From assembly GCF_034670185.1 (NCBI RefSeq), contig NZ_JAXMNY010000002.1, positions 1 to 64,000 on the forward strand: a DNA stretch of 64,000 nt, in the 5' to 3' direction. Source of the DNA: Nisaea sp. Lineage in GTDB: Bacteria > Pseudomonadota > Alphaproteobacteria > Thalassobaculales > Thalassobaculaceae. Position 1 is the first letter of the stretch; each line of letters begins with the position of its first letter. Below are positions 1 through 8,540 of this stretch, piece after piece. The position numbers and the translations under genes were made by a program. The notes under the pieces are model-generated. The model searched no databases. It worked only from the letters and a program-made list of their open reading frames with translations, and was not told where the DNA came from.

Positions 1-74
1 TCTCTAATCATTCCAGAGACTTCGACCCCCGCCGTCGCGCCCCACTCAGTGGTCCGCTCCCCGACGGGAGGCGC

Positions 75-104
75 CTTATACGACCCTCCCTCACAAACCG
101 TCAA
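75..104 (-). promoter_or_regulatory. Strong leftward promoter, rRNA-operon type
   Basis: Read on the minus strand, a TTGACG -35 box (99-104) is followed after 18 bases by a TATAAG -10 box (75-80) and a GC-rich discriminator. An A/T-rich tract (105-123) directly upstream resembles an UP element. A near-consensus -35, a TATAAG -10, a GC discriminator and an A/T tract are the usual layout of stringently controlled rRNA promoters in alphaproteobacteria. The transcript would run through positions 70 to 1 and out of the window, so the transcribed gene cannot be seen. The boxes are seen directly; assignment to an rRNA operon is inference. Confidence 0.55.
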
Positions 105-658
105 ACACTTATTTAAAAAAAAATGACACGCACCGGAAATTATCTGGCGGACTCCCGGAATTCCGCCAATTTCCGGATCCGGTTTATTCGTGGGAGCGTT
201 CGAGCGTTCCTGATGAGCCCGATCGACGCCCGCCAGACCGGCTGTTTCCAGACGCTGTCCCCGTCCGATCCGACATCCGCGCCCCAGTGTCACCGTTTCA
301 TGCATCCACGAAGATACGCCGCAATTCCGTGACCGCTTGGCGAGCTGTCGTCGCGATGCGTATTTCAGCGGCCCCATAGACCGCGAGCTTTCAGCCCCGA
401 GCGCACGATAGGGGCAGTTCTGTATAGAGACCCATATAGAGCTCTCTATATAGGGGGCCGAAACAGGCCCGGATAACTCCACAGTTTGCAGCCAAGGCGC
501 CGCAGCCTATCCGTGATTTCCCACAGCCATCTTCTCGATTTAATTCTCCGCCTTAAGTTTACATCGGCAGGGCACTGATTCAATTGCGGTTAGCCTTGAC
601 TTCACATACCAATCACAACAGAATCAGGGGAAATATCGTATATTTCGGGATCGCTTAC
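105..658. other. Intergenic region between divergent units
   Basis: No convincing gene is present. A possible 69-codon frame at 123-332 has no ribosome binding site or recognisable sequence. A dyad-like A/T cluster at about 421-452 contains three copies of TATAGAG or its complement and may be a binding site. A possible rightward promoter for the M23 gene has TTGACT at 596-601, with only a weak -10 about 17 bases on. Confidence 0.4.
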
Positions 659-1975
659 ATGACACAGCGGGTTCGCCCTCGCTCGGCACTAGCTGCCGGC
701 GTACTCGGTACCGTTCTTCTGGCCGGCATCGGCGGCTTCGCAATGTTCGGAACCGTCGGCTCCCCCGACACCGATCCGACGACAGCCGAGGCCTCCAGTG
801 CGAACAGCTTCGCCATTCCCTCCCCGGAGGGCAGCACCTCCACGCTCGAGACCCGCGCGGTCAAGGTTGAGCGCGGCGATACGCTGATGAAGCTGCTGAC
901 CAAGAACGAGATCGATCGACGGGAAGCCCATGCGGCCATTGTGGCCCTGACCGAGGTCTACGATCCCCGACGCATGCAGATCGGCCAGCTGTTCGAGCTC
1001 TCTCTGGAAGAGTCCTCGGAGAAACCCGACACCCCCAGTCTGCTCTCTATCTCCTTCAAGGCCGATCCGGTCCGCACGATCCAGGTACGCTATACCGAAG
1101 ACGGCGCCTACAAGGCCGACGTCAAGGAGAAGGCCCTGAAGCGGGGGGATGCGTATGGCGCCGGCCTCATCCGCTCCAGCCTCTATGAGGCCGCTGTCGA
1201 TGCCGGCATCCCGATTTCCGTACTGTATGACATGATCCGTATCTTCAGTTTCGATGTCGACTTCCAGCGCGACATCCAGAACGGCGACCGGTTCGAGGTA
1301 CTGTATGACGAGCAGCGCACCGGCGACGGCACCTTGGTGCGGACCGGCGACATCGCTTATGCGGCGATGACGCTTTCCGGCAAGGAACTCGCCTATTACC
1401 GCTACACGCCGAAGAGCGGCTTCACCGATTATTTCGACCGCAAGGGCCAGTCCGTCCGCAAGACACTTATGCGGACCCCGGTGAACGGCGCCCGGCTGTC
1501 CTCCGGGTTCGGCAAGCGCAAGCACCCGATACTTGGTTATACCAAGATGCACCGCGGGACGGACTTCGCGGCCCCCACCGGCACGCCGATCATGGCCGCC
1601 GGTGACGGTGTCGTGGATTATATCGGCCGCAACGGCAGCTACGGGAAATACATCCGCATCCGCCACAACAGCACCTACAAGACCGCCTATGCCCACATGT
1701 CCGCCTTCAAGCGCGGACTGACCAAGGGCGCGCGGGTGAAACAGGGCCAGACCATCGGCTATATCGGCACGACCGGACGTTCCACCGGCCCGCACCTGCA
1801 CTATGAAGTGCTGGAGAACGGCCGCCAGCGTAATCCGATGAGCGTGAAGCTGCCTGCTGGCGAAAAGCTCAAGGGCCAGGAGCTGAAGCGGTTCGCCGCC
1901 GTGCTGCCGACACTGGAGCAGCGGATTGCCGTTGCCCGGGACGACAACACGCTGGTCGCCGCCCAAAGCAACTGA
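659..1975 (+). CDS. M23 family metallopeptidase, membrane-anchored
   Basis: A 438-residue peptidoglycan DD-endopeptidase of the LytM/M23 type, predicted to act in the periplasm. Residues about 9-30 form one hydrophobic segment (signal anchor). A LysM/OapA-like stretch (VERGDTL...) lies near residues 80-130. The zinc peptidase domain is at about 285-390, with the HxxxD motif HRGTD near residue 297 and the HLHYE motif near residue 378, so both metal-binding motifs are intact. The ATG at 659 is preferred over a TTG at 584, because the anchor follows it directly. Family members cleave peptide cross-links during growth and division, or serve as division-linked regulators; which role applies here cannot be told. 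Confidence 0.88.
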   Translation: MTQRVRPRSALAAGVLGTVLLAGIGGFAMFGTVGSPDTDPTTAEASSANSFAIPSPEGSTSTLETRAVKVERGDTLMKLLTKNEIDRREAHAAIVALTEVYDPRRMQIGQLFELSLEESSEKPDTPSLLSISFKADPVRTIQVRYTEDGAYKADVKEKALKRGDAYGAGLIRSSLYEAAVDAGIPISVLYDMIRIFSFDVDFQRDIQNGDRFEVLYDEQRTGDGTLVRTGDIAYAAMTLSGKELAYYRYTPKSGFTDYFDRKGQSVRKTLMRTPVNGARLSSGFGKRKHPILGYTKMHRGTDFAAPTGTPIMAAGDGVVDYIGRNGSYGKYIRIRHNSTYKTAYAHMSAFKRGLTKGARVKQGQTIGYIGTTGRSTGPHLHYEVLENGRQRNPMSVKLPAGEKLKGQELKRFAAVLPTLEQRIAVARDDNTLVAAQSN

Positions 1976-2056
1976 CCACCCCAAAGCAACTGACCACTGC
2001 GAGAGACGGCAAACCGTCTCCCTCCCGCTCCCTTGTTTATACGGTGATCGCCAGCA

Positions 2057-3259
2057 TTATTCGGCGGGGATGCCAAATATCGCGACGGCACCGCAGGACA
2101 GCGCCAGCAGCACGCGCCATGCGACCGCCGTCCCGTGCCCACCGGCCTTCACCGTTGCCACCGCCGCTATCGCGCATTGCAGCATGTAGTAAACAGCAAA
2201 AGCCCGGCTCGCGAGGGCGATAACCCCGTAGATATCGGTCTCCCACAGCACCAGCGCCGAGACAAAGACGAGCAGCGGGTAGACCTGATGGCCGTTGAGC
2301 CTGTGGCTCGCCCCGTTGGCCAGTCCCGCGCCGCCGATGGCGTCTGCCACCGCTGCGCTGAACTGGCTGGCGACAGCCCCGAACATCAGGGCAAGGGGAA
2401 GCAGCGGCGACACTATAAGCGCCGCATCCATCACCGCGGTCTCACCCGTGCCTTCCATCGCAGTCAGCATTAGCGGCGAGAGCAGCAGGAAAAAGGTAAT
2501 ATAGATGACCGCCGCGACCAGCTGCGCCAGACGCATTGTCCTGACCCGGGTCGGACGATCGAATTCCTCGCCAAGAAAACGCGAGGTCTCGAACCCCTGC
2601 ACCATGATCAACATGCCGAGCAAAACCGGCAGGCTGCTCCAGTCGCCATGCGGCCCGGGCGGCATGACAGCTTGACCGTCCGCCAGAAGACCGGCGCCAT
2701 AGAGCGCGAGCGCGGTCAGGAAACCGCCGATGACCGCCAGTTTGAGGGCGACCACACCGGATTCGACACGGAGCACCTTCCCCAACCCGCCTGACCAGCC
2801 GAGCCATCCGATCAAGGCCAACAGGAATGTGGCAATCAGCTTCGCCATCACCGGATCCACGGCTCCGGTCGCCTGTTTCATGACGAAGGCACCGAGCAGC
2901 GCCAGATAATAAGCGACGGAGATCACATAGGCGAAGAACAGCGTGAAGGTGCTCAGCCGCTCCAGAACCGCTATGTGGCGTGGCGGCGGTGCCTGCTCCA
3001 GCAACTGCTCAACATGCATGATGTTGTATCGGATAGCCCCGCCAATCGCCCAGGCGAAGGCACAGAGGCCGACAATACCCAGGATCGCGAAGCCGCCAAG
3101 CTCGCGCCCGAGCAGAGGCGCCGAGACCAGAAAGCCGCTGCCGATGATCGAGGCCAGCGGCGCCACCATCGCCCGCCATGTCACCGAGCGGCTGATACGG
3201 GTGAACAGAATGGCCACGAACAGGGCCAGGCTGGCGGTGATAAAGGAAGCTTCGATCAT
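2057..3259 (-). CDS. APC-like multi-spanning permease
   Basis: About 400 residues, almost wholly hydrophobic, with some ten to twelve membrane segments and very short loops. The GxGFL start of helix 1 and the motif GFETSRFLGEEF in a cytoplasmic loop resemble amino-acid/polyamine/organocation (APC) superfamily permeases. Substrate is unknown. The start is placed at 3259 (MIEASF...), where the first membrane helix begins at once; an upstream in-frame ATG at 3346 would add a polar, unlikely leader. The gene stands alone, convergent with the M23 gene and divergent from the one-carbon cluster, so it could serve that cluster by importing a methylated amine, but this is only positional inference. 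Confidence 0.6.
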   Translation of the reverse strand: MIEASFITASLALFVAILFTRISRSVTWRAMVAPLASIIGSGFLVSAPLLGRELGGFAILGIVGLCAFAWAIGGAIRYNIMHVEQLLEQAPPPRHIAVLERLSTFTLFFAYVISVAYYLALLGAFVMKQATGAVDPVMAKLIATFLLALIGWLGWSGGLGKVLRVESGVVALKLAVIGGFLTALALYGAGLLADGQAVMPPGPHGDWSSLPVLLGMLIMVQGFETSRFLGEEFDRPTRVRTMRLAQLVAAVIYITFFLLLSPLMLTAMEGTGETAVMDAALIVSPLLPLALMFGAVASQFSAAVADAIGGAGLANGASHRLNGHQVYPLLVFVSALVLWETDIYGVIALASRAFAVYYMLQCAIAAVATVKAGGHGTAVAWRVLLALSCGAVAIFGIPAE

Positions 3260-3526
3260 TACCGAAAAGATACCGGGTTGCGGATTGCTGCCGGAGAATA
3301 GTCCCCCCTTGCAGACGACGCCACGAGCAGATGACGCCACAAGCACGCGAACGACACCGCGCGGGCAGTCTGTTCAGGCTCTCAGGAATGCCCCCGGACG
3401 ACAGATTCGTAAACAGTGTCGCAATTGAGAGAAGTTGTGACGCGAGACAGCCATTGAATTCCCGCATCTGCTCTTAAATCCGAAGAACAGCGCGATCAGG
3501 CGCCAACGGGATCTGAGGAGAGGGCG

Positions 3527-4450
3527 ATGACCGCGAGCATGACGGATATCCAGACTCTGGTGCGGGGCTTCTCGGTTGAGACCACCCCCGGCTCCGCCGC
3601 CAAGGTGGAAGATTTCGGCGCGCTGCTGCCTGCCGGAACCACGGTCAATGTGACCCAGCTCCCCGGCTCCTCCCTATCCGACACCATCGCAGTCTGCCGC
3701 AGGCTTCGGGCCGAGGGCATGGAACCTGTCCCCCATATCGCCGCACGCAGCATCGAGAGCGACGCCGTGCTTGCCAAATACCTTGATGGCCTCACCGGCG
3801 AAGCCGGCGTGACCGAGGTGCTGGTGATCGGCGGCGGTGTCGACACTCCGGCCGGCGCCTATACGGAAACCATGGACGTGCTGCGGAGCGGCCGGCTGGA
3901 AGCCGCCGGTATCCGCAAAGTCGGCGTTGCCGGGCACCCCGAAGGCTCTCCCGACATTTCGGCAGATGGCCTCGCCACCGCCCTCACCGCCAAGAACGAG
4001 TGGGCCGCGAAGACCGGGATCGAGACCTATATCGAGACCCAGTTCTGCTTCGATGCGGGCGCCATCCTGAAATGGGAGAAGAGCATTCGAGATGCCGGTA
4101 ACGCGCTACCGATCCATATCGGCGTGCCCGGCCTCGCCAGCCTGAAAACGCTCCTGAAATTCGCCCAGGTCTCCGGTATCGGTCCGTCCATGCGGGTGCT
4201 GACACGGCAGACCCGGAACATCGCCCGCCTGCTCACCGTGCAGGCCCCGGACAAGCTGCTGGTCGGCCTCGCAGACGGCATCCAGGCCGACCCGGACTGC
4301 CTGATCCGGCATTTGCATTTCTATCCGTTCGGCGGCCTTGCCAAGACCGTTTCCTGGGTCGACCAGGTTACGGCAGGCGAGTTCAGCCTCAACAACAAGG
4401 GGGGCTTCGAAACCGCCCCTTTGGCCGGAAAGACGGCAGCGGCTTCCTGA
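3527..4450 (+). CDS. MetF-like methylenetetrahydrofolate reductase
   Basis: A 307-residue TIM-barrel flavoprotein of the MTHFR family, which interconverts 5,10-methylene- and 5-methyl-tetrahydrofolate. Recognisable motifs are SVETTPG (catalytic Glu near residue 19), VPHIAAR, GVAGHPEG, TQFCFDA and HIGVPG, in family order. GAGGAG precedes the ATG at a good distance. It is the first gene of a rightward unit with a methyltransferase and a corrinoid activator. In that setting it probably oxidises methyl-H4folate made from a methylated substrate rather than making it for methionine synthesis. It is a divergent family member, so the direction of catalysis is inference. Confidence 0.85.
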   Translation: MTASMTDIQTLVRGFSVETTPGSAAKVEDFGALLPAGTTVNVTQLPGSSLSDTIAVCRRLRAEGMEPVPHIAARSIESDAVLAKYLDGLTGEAGVTEVLVIGGGVDTPAGAYTETMDVLRSGRLEAAGIRKVGVAGHPEGSPDISADGLATALTAKNEWAAKTGIETYIETQFCFDAGAILKWEKSIRDAGNALPIHIGVPGLASLKTLLKFAQVSGIGPSMRVLTRQTRNIARLLTVQAPDKLLVGLADGIQADPDCLIRHLHFYPFGGLAKTVSWVDQVTAGEFSLNNKGGFETAPLAGKTAAAS

Positions 4451-4487
4451 CCCGTCTCTTCAGCCGCATCAAGGGAGAAAAACCGGA

Positions 4488-5393
4488 ATGACCGATACCG
4501 TCATCAGCTCGGCAACCAGGGAAATCGTGATCGGTTTCGAGCGCCCGTTCTGCGTCATCGGCGAGCGCATCAACCCGACCGGCCGCAAGCTGCTAGCGGC
4601 GGAAATGGCCGCGGGCGACTACAGCCGTGTGCGCGCGGACGCTCTCGCCCAGGTCGAGGCCGGCGCGAACATGCTGGATGTCAATGCAGGCATCCCGATG
4701 GCGGACGAGCCGGCGATCCTCGCCGAGTCCATCAAGCTGGTGCAGTCCCTCACCGACACGCCGCTCTCCATCGACAGCTCCATCGTCGAGGCGCTGGAAG
4801 CAGGTCTTTCGGTCTATCAGGGCAAGGCGCTGGTGAATTCGGTGACAGGCGAAGAGGAGCGGCTCGAAGTCGTCCTTCCGCTGGTGAAGAAATACGGCGC
4901 TGCCGTGGTTGCCATATCGAATGACGAGACCGGCATCTCCGAGGATCCGAACGTGCGCTTCGAGGTCGCCAAGAAGATCGTCGAGCATGCCGCCGATTAC
5001 GGCATCCCGCGCGAGGATATCGTGGTCGACCCGCTGATCATGCCGGTCGGTGCGATCAACCTCGCGGGCCGCTCCGCCTTTGACCTGATCACCCGGCTCC
5101 GCACGGAGCTGAAGGTGAACACCACCTGCGGCGCCTCCAACATCTCCTTTGGCCTGCCGAACCGGCACGCCATGAACGCCGCCTTCCTCTCCATGGCAAT
5201 CCATGCCGGCATGACGTCCGCCATCATGAACCCGCTGCATGCGGAGGAAATGGGCGCCGTGCTCGGGGCCGACGTGATGATGGGGCATGACCCGGAATGC
5301 CGCCGCTGGATCAAGCGCTTCCGCGAACAGCCGGCTGAAGGCGAATCCGCCGGTGCCCGCGGCAATCGCGAACGGCGCCGCAAGCGGGCCTAG
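4488..5393 (+). CDS. Methyltetrahydrofolate:corrinoid methyltransferase
   Basis: A 301-residue pterin-binding TIM barrel (DHPS/MetH-central/AcsE superfamily), which moves a methyl group between a corrinoid protein and tetrahydrofolate. Diagnostic stretches are GERINPTGR near the N-terminus, GANMLDVNAG, SIDSS, TTCGASNISFGLPNR and MNPL, matching MeTr-type enzymes rather than FolP. The ATG at 4488 follows AAGGGAG; a longer frame from 4338 would overlap the previous gene and is rejected. It ends in a basic tail (RERRRKRA). The likely partner is the corrinoid protein at 28030-28743, which lies in a separate unit. Confidence 0.87.
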   Translation: MTDTVISSATREIVIGFERPFCVIGERINPTGRKLLAAEMAAGDYSRVRADALAQVEAGANMLDVNAGIPMADEPAILAESIKLVQSLTDTPLSIDSSIVEALEAGLSVYQGKALVNSVTGEEERLEVVLPLVKKYGAAVVAISNDETGISEDPNVRFEVAKKIVEHAADYGIPREDIVVDPLIMPVGAINLAGRSAFDLITRLRTELKVNTTCGASNISFGLPNRHAMNAAFLSMAIHAGMTSAIMNPLHAEEMGAVLGADVMMGHDPECRRWIKRFREQPAEGESAGARGNRERRRKRA

Positions 5394-5431
5394 AAAACAC
5401 GGGGAATGGGCAACAGCATAGAAATCACATC

Positions 5432-7477
5432 ATGAACGCACCCGCTGATCCGGCCCCGGACGTCAAGCAGGACGACGTCTATGTCGTCTTCACGCCCTCC
5501 GGACGGCGCGGCTTCGTGCCGCCCGGCACCTCCGTGCTCGACGCCGCCCGCTCTCTCGGCGTCGATCTCGACTCGGTCTGCGGCGGCCGCTCCATGTGCG
5601 GGCGCTGCCAAGTGCAGCTCTCCGAGGGCGAGTTCGCCAAGTTCCAGATCACCTCGCGGGCCAGCAGCATCAGCCCCAGCACCAAGTCCGAGCAGCGCTA
5701 TGCCGAGAAACGCGGGCTGAAGCCGGGTCGCCGGCTCGGCTGCAACGCCCAGGTGCTGGCCAATTGCGTCATCGACATTCCGCCGGAAAGCCAGGTGCAC
5801 CGGCAGGTCGTGCGCAAGCGGGCCGAGGTTCGGGATATCGAGATCCGGCCGGTCACCCATCTGCATTATGTCGAGGTGCGCGAGCCCGACCTGCACGACC
5901 AGTCGAGCGATTTCCGCCGGCTCTGCGAAAGCCTGCGCGCGCAATGGCCGAACTGGGGCATCGCCGACGATATCAGCTGCGACCATGCGGTCATGACCAT
6001 GCTGCAGAAGGCCCTGCGCAGCGGCCAGTGGAAGGTCACCGTCGCCCTGCGCGAGGGCAACCGGGTGGTCGGCGTCTGGCCGGGCCTGCGCGAGAAGATC
6101 TACGGCCTCGCCGTCGATATCGGCTCCACCACCATGTCCGGCCATCTCTGCGACCTCGCCACCGGCACGGTGCTGTCCTCGGCCGGCACCATGAACCCGC
6201 AGATCCGCTTCGGCGAGGACCTGATGAGCCGGGTCTCCTATGTCATGATGAATCCCGGCGGCGACGAGGAAATGACCCGCGTCGTGCGTGAGGCGGTGAA
6301 CTATCTCGCCACCCAGACCGCGGCCGAGATCGGCGCCGGCTCGGACGAGATCGTCGAGCTGGTGTTTGTCGGCAACCCGATCATGCACCACCTGATGCTC
6401 GGCATCGACCCGACGGAGCTGGGCGGCGCGCCCTTCGCGCTCACCGTCGATACCGCCGTCGAGCTGACCGCGGCCGAGCTGGACCTCTATCTGCATCCCG
6501 GCGCCCGGGTCTATGCCCTGCCCTGCATCGCCGGCCATGTCGGCGCGGACACCGCCGCCGTGGTGCTGTCGGAGACCCCCTACAAGCGGGACGAGATCAG
6601 CCTGATCGTCGATGTCGGCACCAATGCGGAGATCGTGCTCGGCAACCGGGACCGGCTGCTGGCCTGTTCCAGCCCGACCGGCCCGGCCTTCGAGGGCGCC
6701 CAGATCTCCAGCGGCCAGCGCGCCGCCCCCGGCGCCATCGAGCGGGTGCGGATCGATCCCGAGACCCTGGAGCCGCGCTTCCAGATCATCGGCAGCGACC
6801 TCTGGTCGGACGCAGCGGGGTTCGCCGACGCGGTGGAAGAGCTCGGCATCAACGGCGTCTGCGGCTCCGGCATCATCGAGGCGATCGGCGAGATGTTCCT
6901 CGCCGGCATGATCACCACCGACGGCATGATCGACGGCGCGCTGGCGGCAAAGTCCGACCGCGTCTTCCAGGACGGCCGCACCTTCTCCTACCGGATCAGC
7001 GACACCGTCTCGGTGACACAGGGCGACGTCCGCGCCATCCAGCTGGCCAAGGCCGCGCTCTATGCCGGATCGCGGCTGCTGATGGACCGGCTCGGCGTGG
7101 AATCTGTCGACCGGGTGGTGCTGGCCGGCGCCTTCGGCAGCCATATCGACCCGAAATACGCCATGGTCCTCGGCATGATCCCGGATTGCGAGCTGGAACA
7201 TGTCGTCTCCGTCGGCAACGCGGCGGGCACCGGCGCCCGCATTGCCCTGCTCAACGGTCAGGCCCGCAAGGAAATCGAGTGGGTGGTGCGCACCATCGAA
7301 AAGGTCGAGACCGCCGTCGAGCCGCGCTTCCAGGAACATTTCGTCGGCGCCATGGCCCTGCCGCACAAGACGGACCCGTATCCGAAACTGTCGGCGGCAG
7401 TGAAGATGCCGGCGCCGAGAGTGGCGACACCGCACGACGAGGATGGCGGAAGACGGCGGAGACGGAGAAGGGTTTAG
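5432..7477 (+). CDS. RamA-like corrinoid activation protein (2Fe-2S + ASKHA ATPase)
   Basis: A 681-residue reductive activator of corrinoid enzymes (RACE). Residues 1-110 are a plant-type 2Fe-2S ferredoxin with CGGRSMCGRC and a later LGC as the four cluster ligands. A linker follows, then a large ASKHA actin-fold ATPase, with LAVDIGSTT near residue 225, LIVDVGTNAEI near 390, and GVCGSGIIEA and AGAFGSHID further on. The family uses ATP and a low-potential cluster to re-reduce adventitiously oxidised Co(II) to Co(I). The C-terminus is an unusual run of seven arginines. It closes the three-gene unit, about 38 bases after the methyltransferase. Confidence 0.9.
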   Translation: MNAPADPAPDVKQDDVYVVFTPSGRRGFVPPGTSVLDAARSLGVDLDSVCGGRSMCGRCQVQLSEGEFAKFQITSRASSISPSTKSEQRYAEKRGLKPGRRLGCNAQVLANCVIDIPPESQVHRQVVRKRAEVRDIEIRPVTHLHYVEVREPDLHDQSSDFRRLCESLRAQWPNWGIADDISCDHAVMTMLQKALRSGQWKVTVALREGNRVVGVWPGLREKIYGLAVDIGSTTMSGHLCDLATGTVLSSAGTMNPQIRFGEDLMSRVSYVMMNPGGDEEMTRVVREAVNYLATQTAAEIGAGSDEIVELVFVGNPIMHHLMLGIDPTELGGAPFALTVDTAVELTAAELDLYLHPGARVYALPCIAGHVGADTAAVVLSETPYKRDEISLIVDVGTNAEIVLGNRDRLLACSSPTGPAFEGAQISSGQRAAPGAIERVRIDPETLEPRFQIIGSDLWSDAAGFADAVEELGINGVCGSGIIEAIGEMFLAGMITTDGMIDGALAAKSDRVFQDGRTFSYRISDTVSVTQGDVRAIQLAKAALYAGSRLLMDRLGVESVDRVVLAGAFGSHIDPKYAMVLGMIPDCELEHVVSVGNAAGTGARIALLNGQARKEIEWVVRTIEKVETAVEPRFQEHFVGAMALPHKTDPYPKLSAAVKMPAPRVATPHDEDGGRRRRRRRV

Positions 7478-8006
7478 GCCCTCTATCTTCACCGCCTGTC
7501 GTCACCTCAGTCGCAGAGCAGGGACTCTGGGATCATAAGGCCGGGGCCTTCATCGCGAGATCGCGGATCAAGCCCGGGATGACAGTATCAGGACTGCGAA
7601 TTAGGTAGTGCGTTCCTTTAATTCGCCGGCCAACACTCTAAATGAACTTCTTATTAAATGTGTTTCGGAGAGCGGGGCCATATTGGTCTTCCCTTCGTCT
7701 GCTCTTGACGGCACGGAAGGCGGAACTCGTTTAGACCGACCAGCCTGCTTTCTTGCATAATCCAGATGCCGCGACGTAATATTTTAAACTTTTCATTGAT
7801 ACGGCCTTTAGTCCCGGCAAAGATATTTGCTCTCAGGGCCCTGCTACGCGAACCGATTTTAGGCACCGGTTCGGTTATCTCTTTGAGAGCGAACGCGACA
7901 GGACCGCGGGTTTTGAAGAGACGGGAAGCTCTCGGACAGATTGAACAGAAACGAGTGATTATACCGACCGAATAACTGTACTATCTGGGATCAGGAGGGC
8001 GCTTCA
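7478..8006. other. Intergenic region with a palindromic dispersed repeat
   Basis: No gene can be supported. Short opposed frames at 7654-7866 and 7766-7975 overlap each other and lack family resemblance. Around 7535-7583 is a degenerate member of the dispersed repeat ending in CCCGGGATGACA, also seen near 11223-11310, 15481-15562 and 20433-20462. The 7590-7850 part is more AT-rich than its surroundings. A promoter for the sensor-kinase pair is expected in the last 150 bases, but no clear boxes stand out. Confidence 0.45.
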
Positions 8007-8540
8007 ATGACGAGCCAAGACGATCAGTTGGAAGCCGAACCGGATCTGGACAGAGATGGTTTCTTCCGCCGGATGATCGCCGACCTCGCGGAAACCCTGC
8101 AGGACGTAATCGGTCAACGTGATGCCCGAGGCTTCATATCCATAGTCGGCGCCAGGATGGGAGACCGGCTTGATAGTCTCTATAGAGAGCATCTTGGAAA
8201 GAAAGTTCTTTCCCGGCACGACGTCGCCGAAACACTGGTCGATCTGAAGACGCGGATTGGTGGAGATTTCCATATCTCGGAGCAGGACGACGAAAAGATC
8301 TTGCTGAAGAATCGCGAATGCCCCTTCGGCTCCGCAGTCGTCGGCAAACCAGCGCTCTGTATGATGACCTCCAATGTCTTCGGGCGCATTACGGCCGAGA
8401 ACCTCGGCTATGCGAGGGTCGAAATCACGGAGTCCATCGCACAGGGACAACCGGGCTGTTCGGTCGTCATCTCGCTGAGACAGCCGGAAGGGAGTGTCAA
8501 CGAGGGTATCGAATATTTCGGGCGAGAGCGCGATGACTGA
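8007..8540 (+). CDS. Methanogen-output-domain-like (V4R-related) regulator
   Basis: 177 residues resembling the 'methanogen output domain 1' family, which is related to V4R-type small-molecule or metal sensing domains. The central and C-terminal part contains NRECPFG and LCMMTSNVFGRI, whose cysteines are typical of this family, followed by a conserved GYARVEI...CSVVI strand pair. The stop overlaps the start of the histidine kinase by 8 bases, so the two are translationally coupled. It probably acts as an accessory sensor or output partner of that kinase. The domain assignment is from memory of the motif pattern and should be treated as moderate. Confidence 0.6.
   Translation: MTSQDDQLEAEPDLDRDGFFRRMIADLAETLQDVIGQRDARGFISIVGARMGDRLDSLYREHLGKKVLSRHDVAETLVDLKTRIGGDFHISEQDDEKILLKNRECPFGSAVVGKPALCMMTSNVFGRITAENLGYARVEITESIAQGQPGCSVVISLRQPEGSVNEGIEYFGRERDD

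Noticed and set aside
123..332. 69-codon frame in the left intergenic region
   Set aside because: No ribosome site, no recognisable sequence, and it lies beside a strong opposing promoter.
689..1984. 431-codon frame antisense to the M23 peptidase
   Set aside because: Mirror of the real gene, which has complete zinc motifs on the plus strand.
5390..7492. 700-codon open frame antisense to the corrinoid activator
   Set aside because: It is a shadow of a well-supported protein on the other strand; its composition (Asp/Gly/Ala/His-rich) shows no domain and no ribosome binding site. Such frames are common in high-GC DNA.
7654..7975. Two opposed short frames in the 7.5-8.0 kb spacer
   Set aside because: They overlap each other, lack family resemblance and have no convincing start signals.
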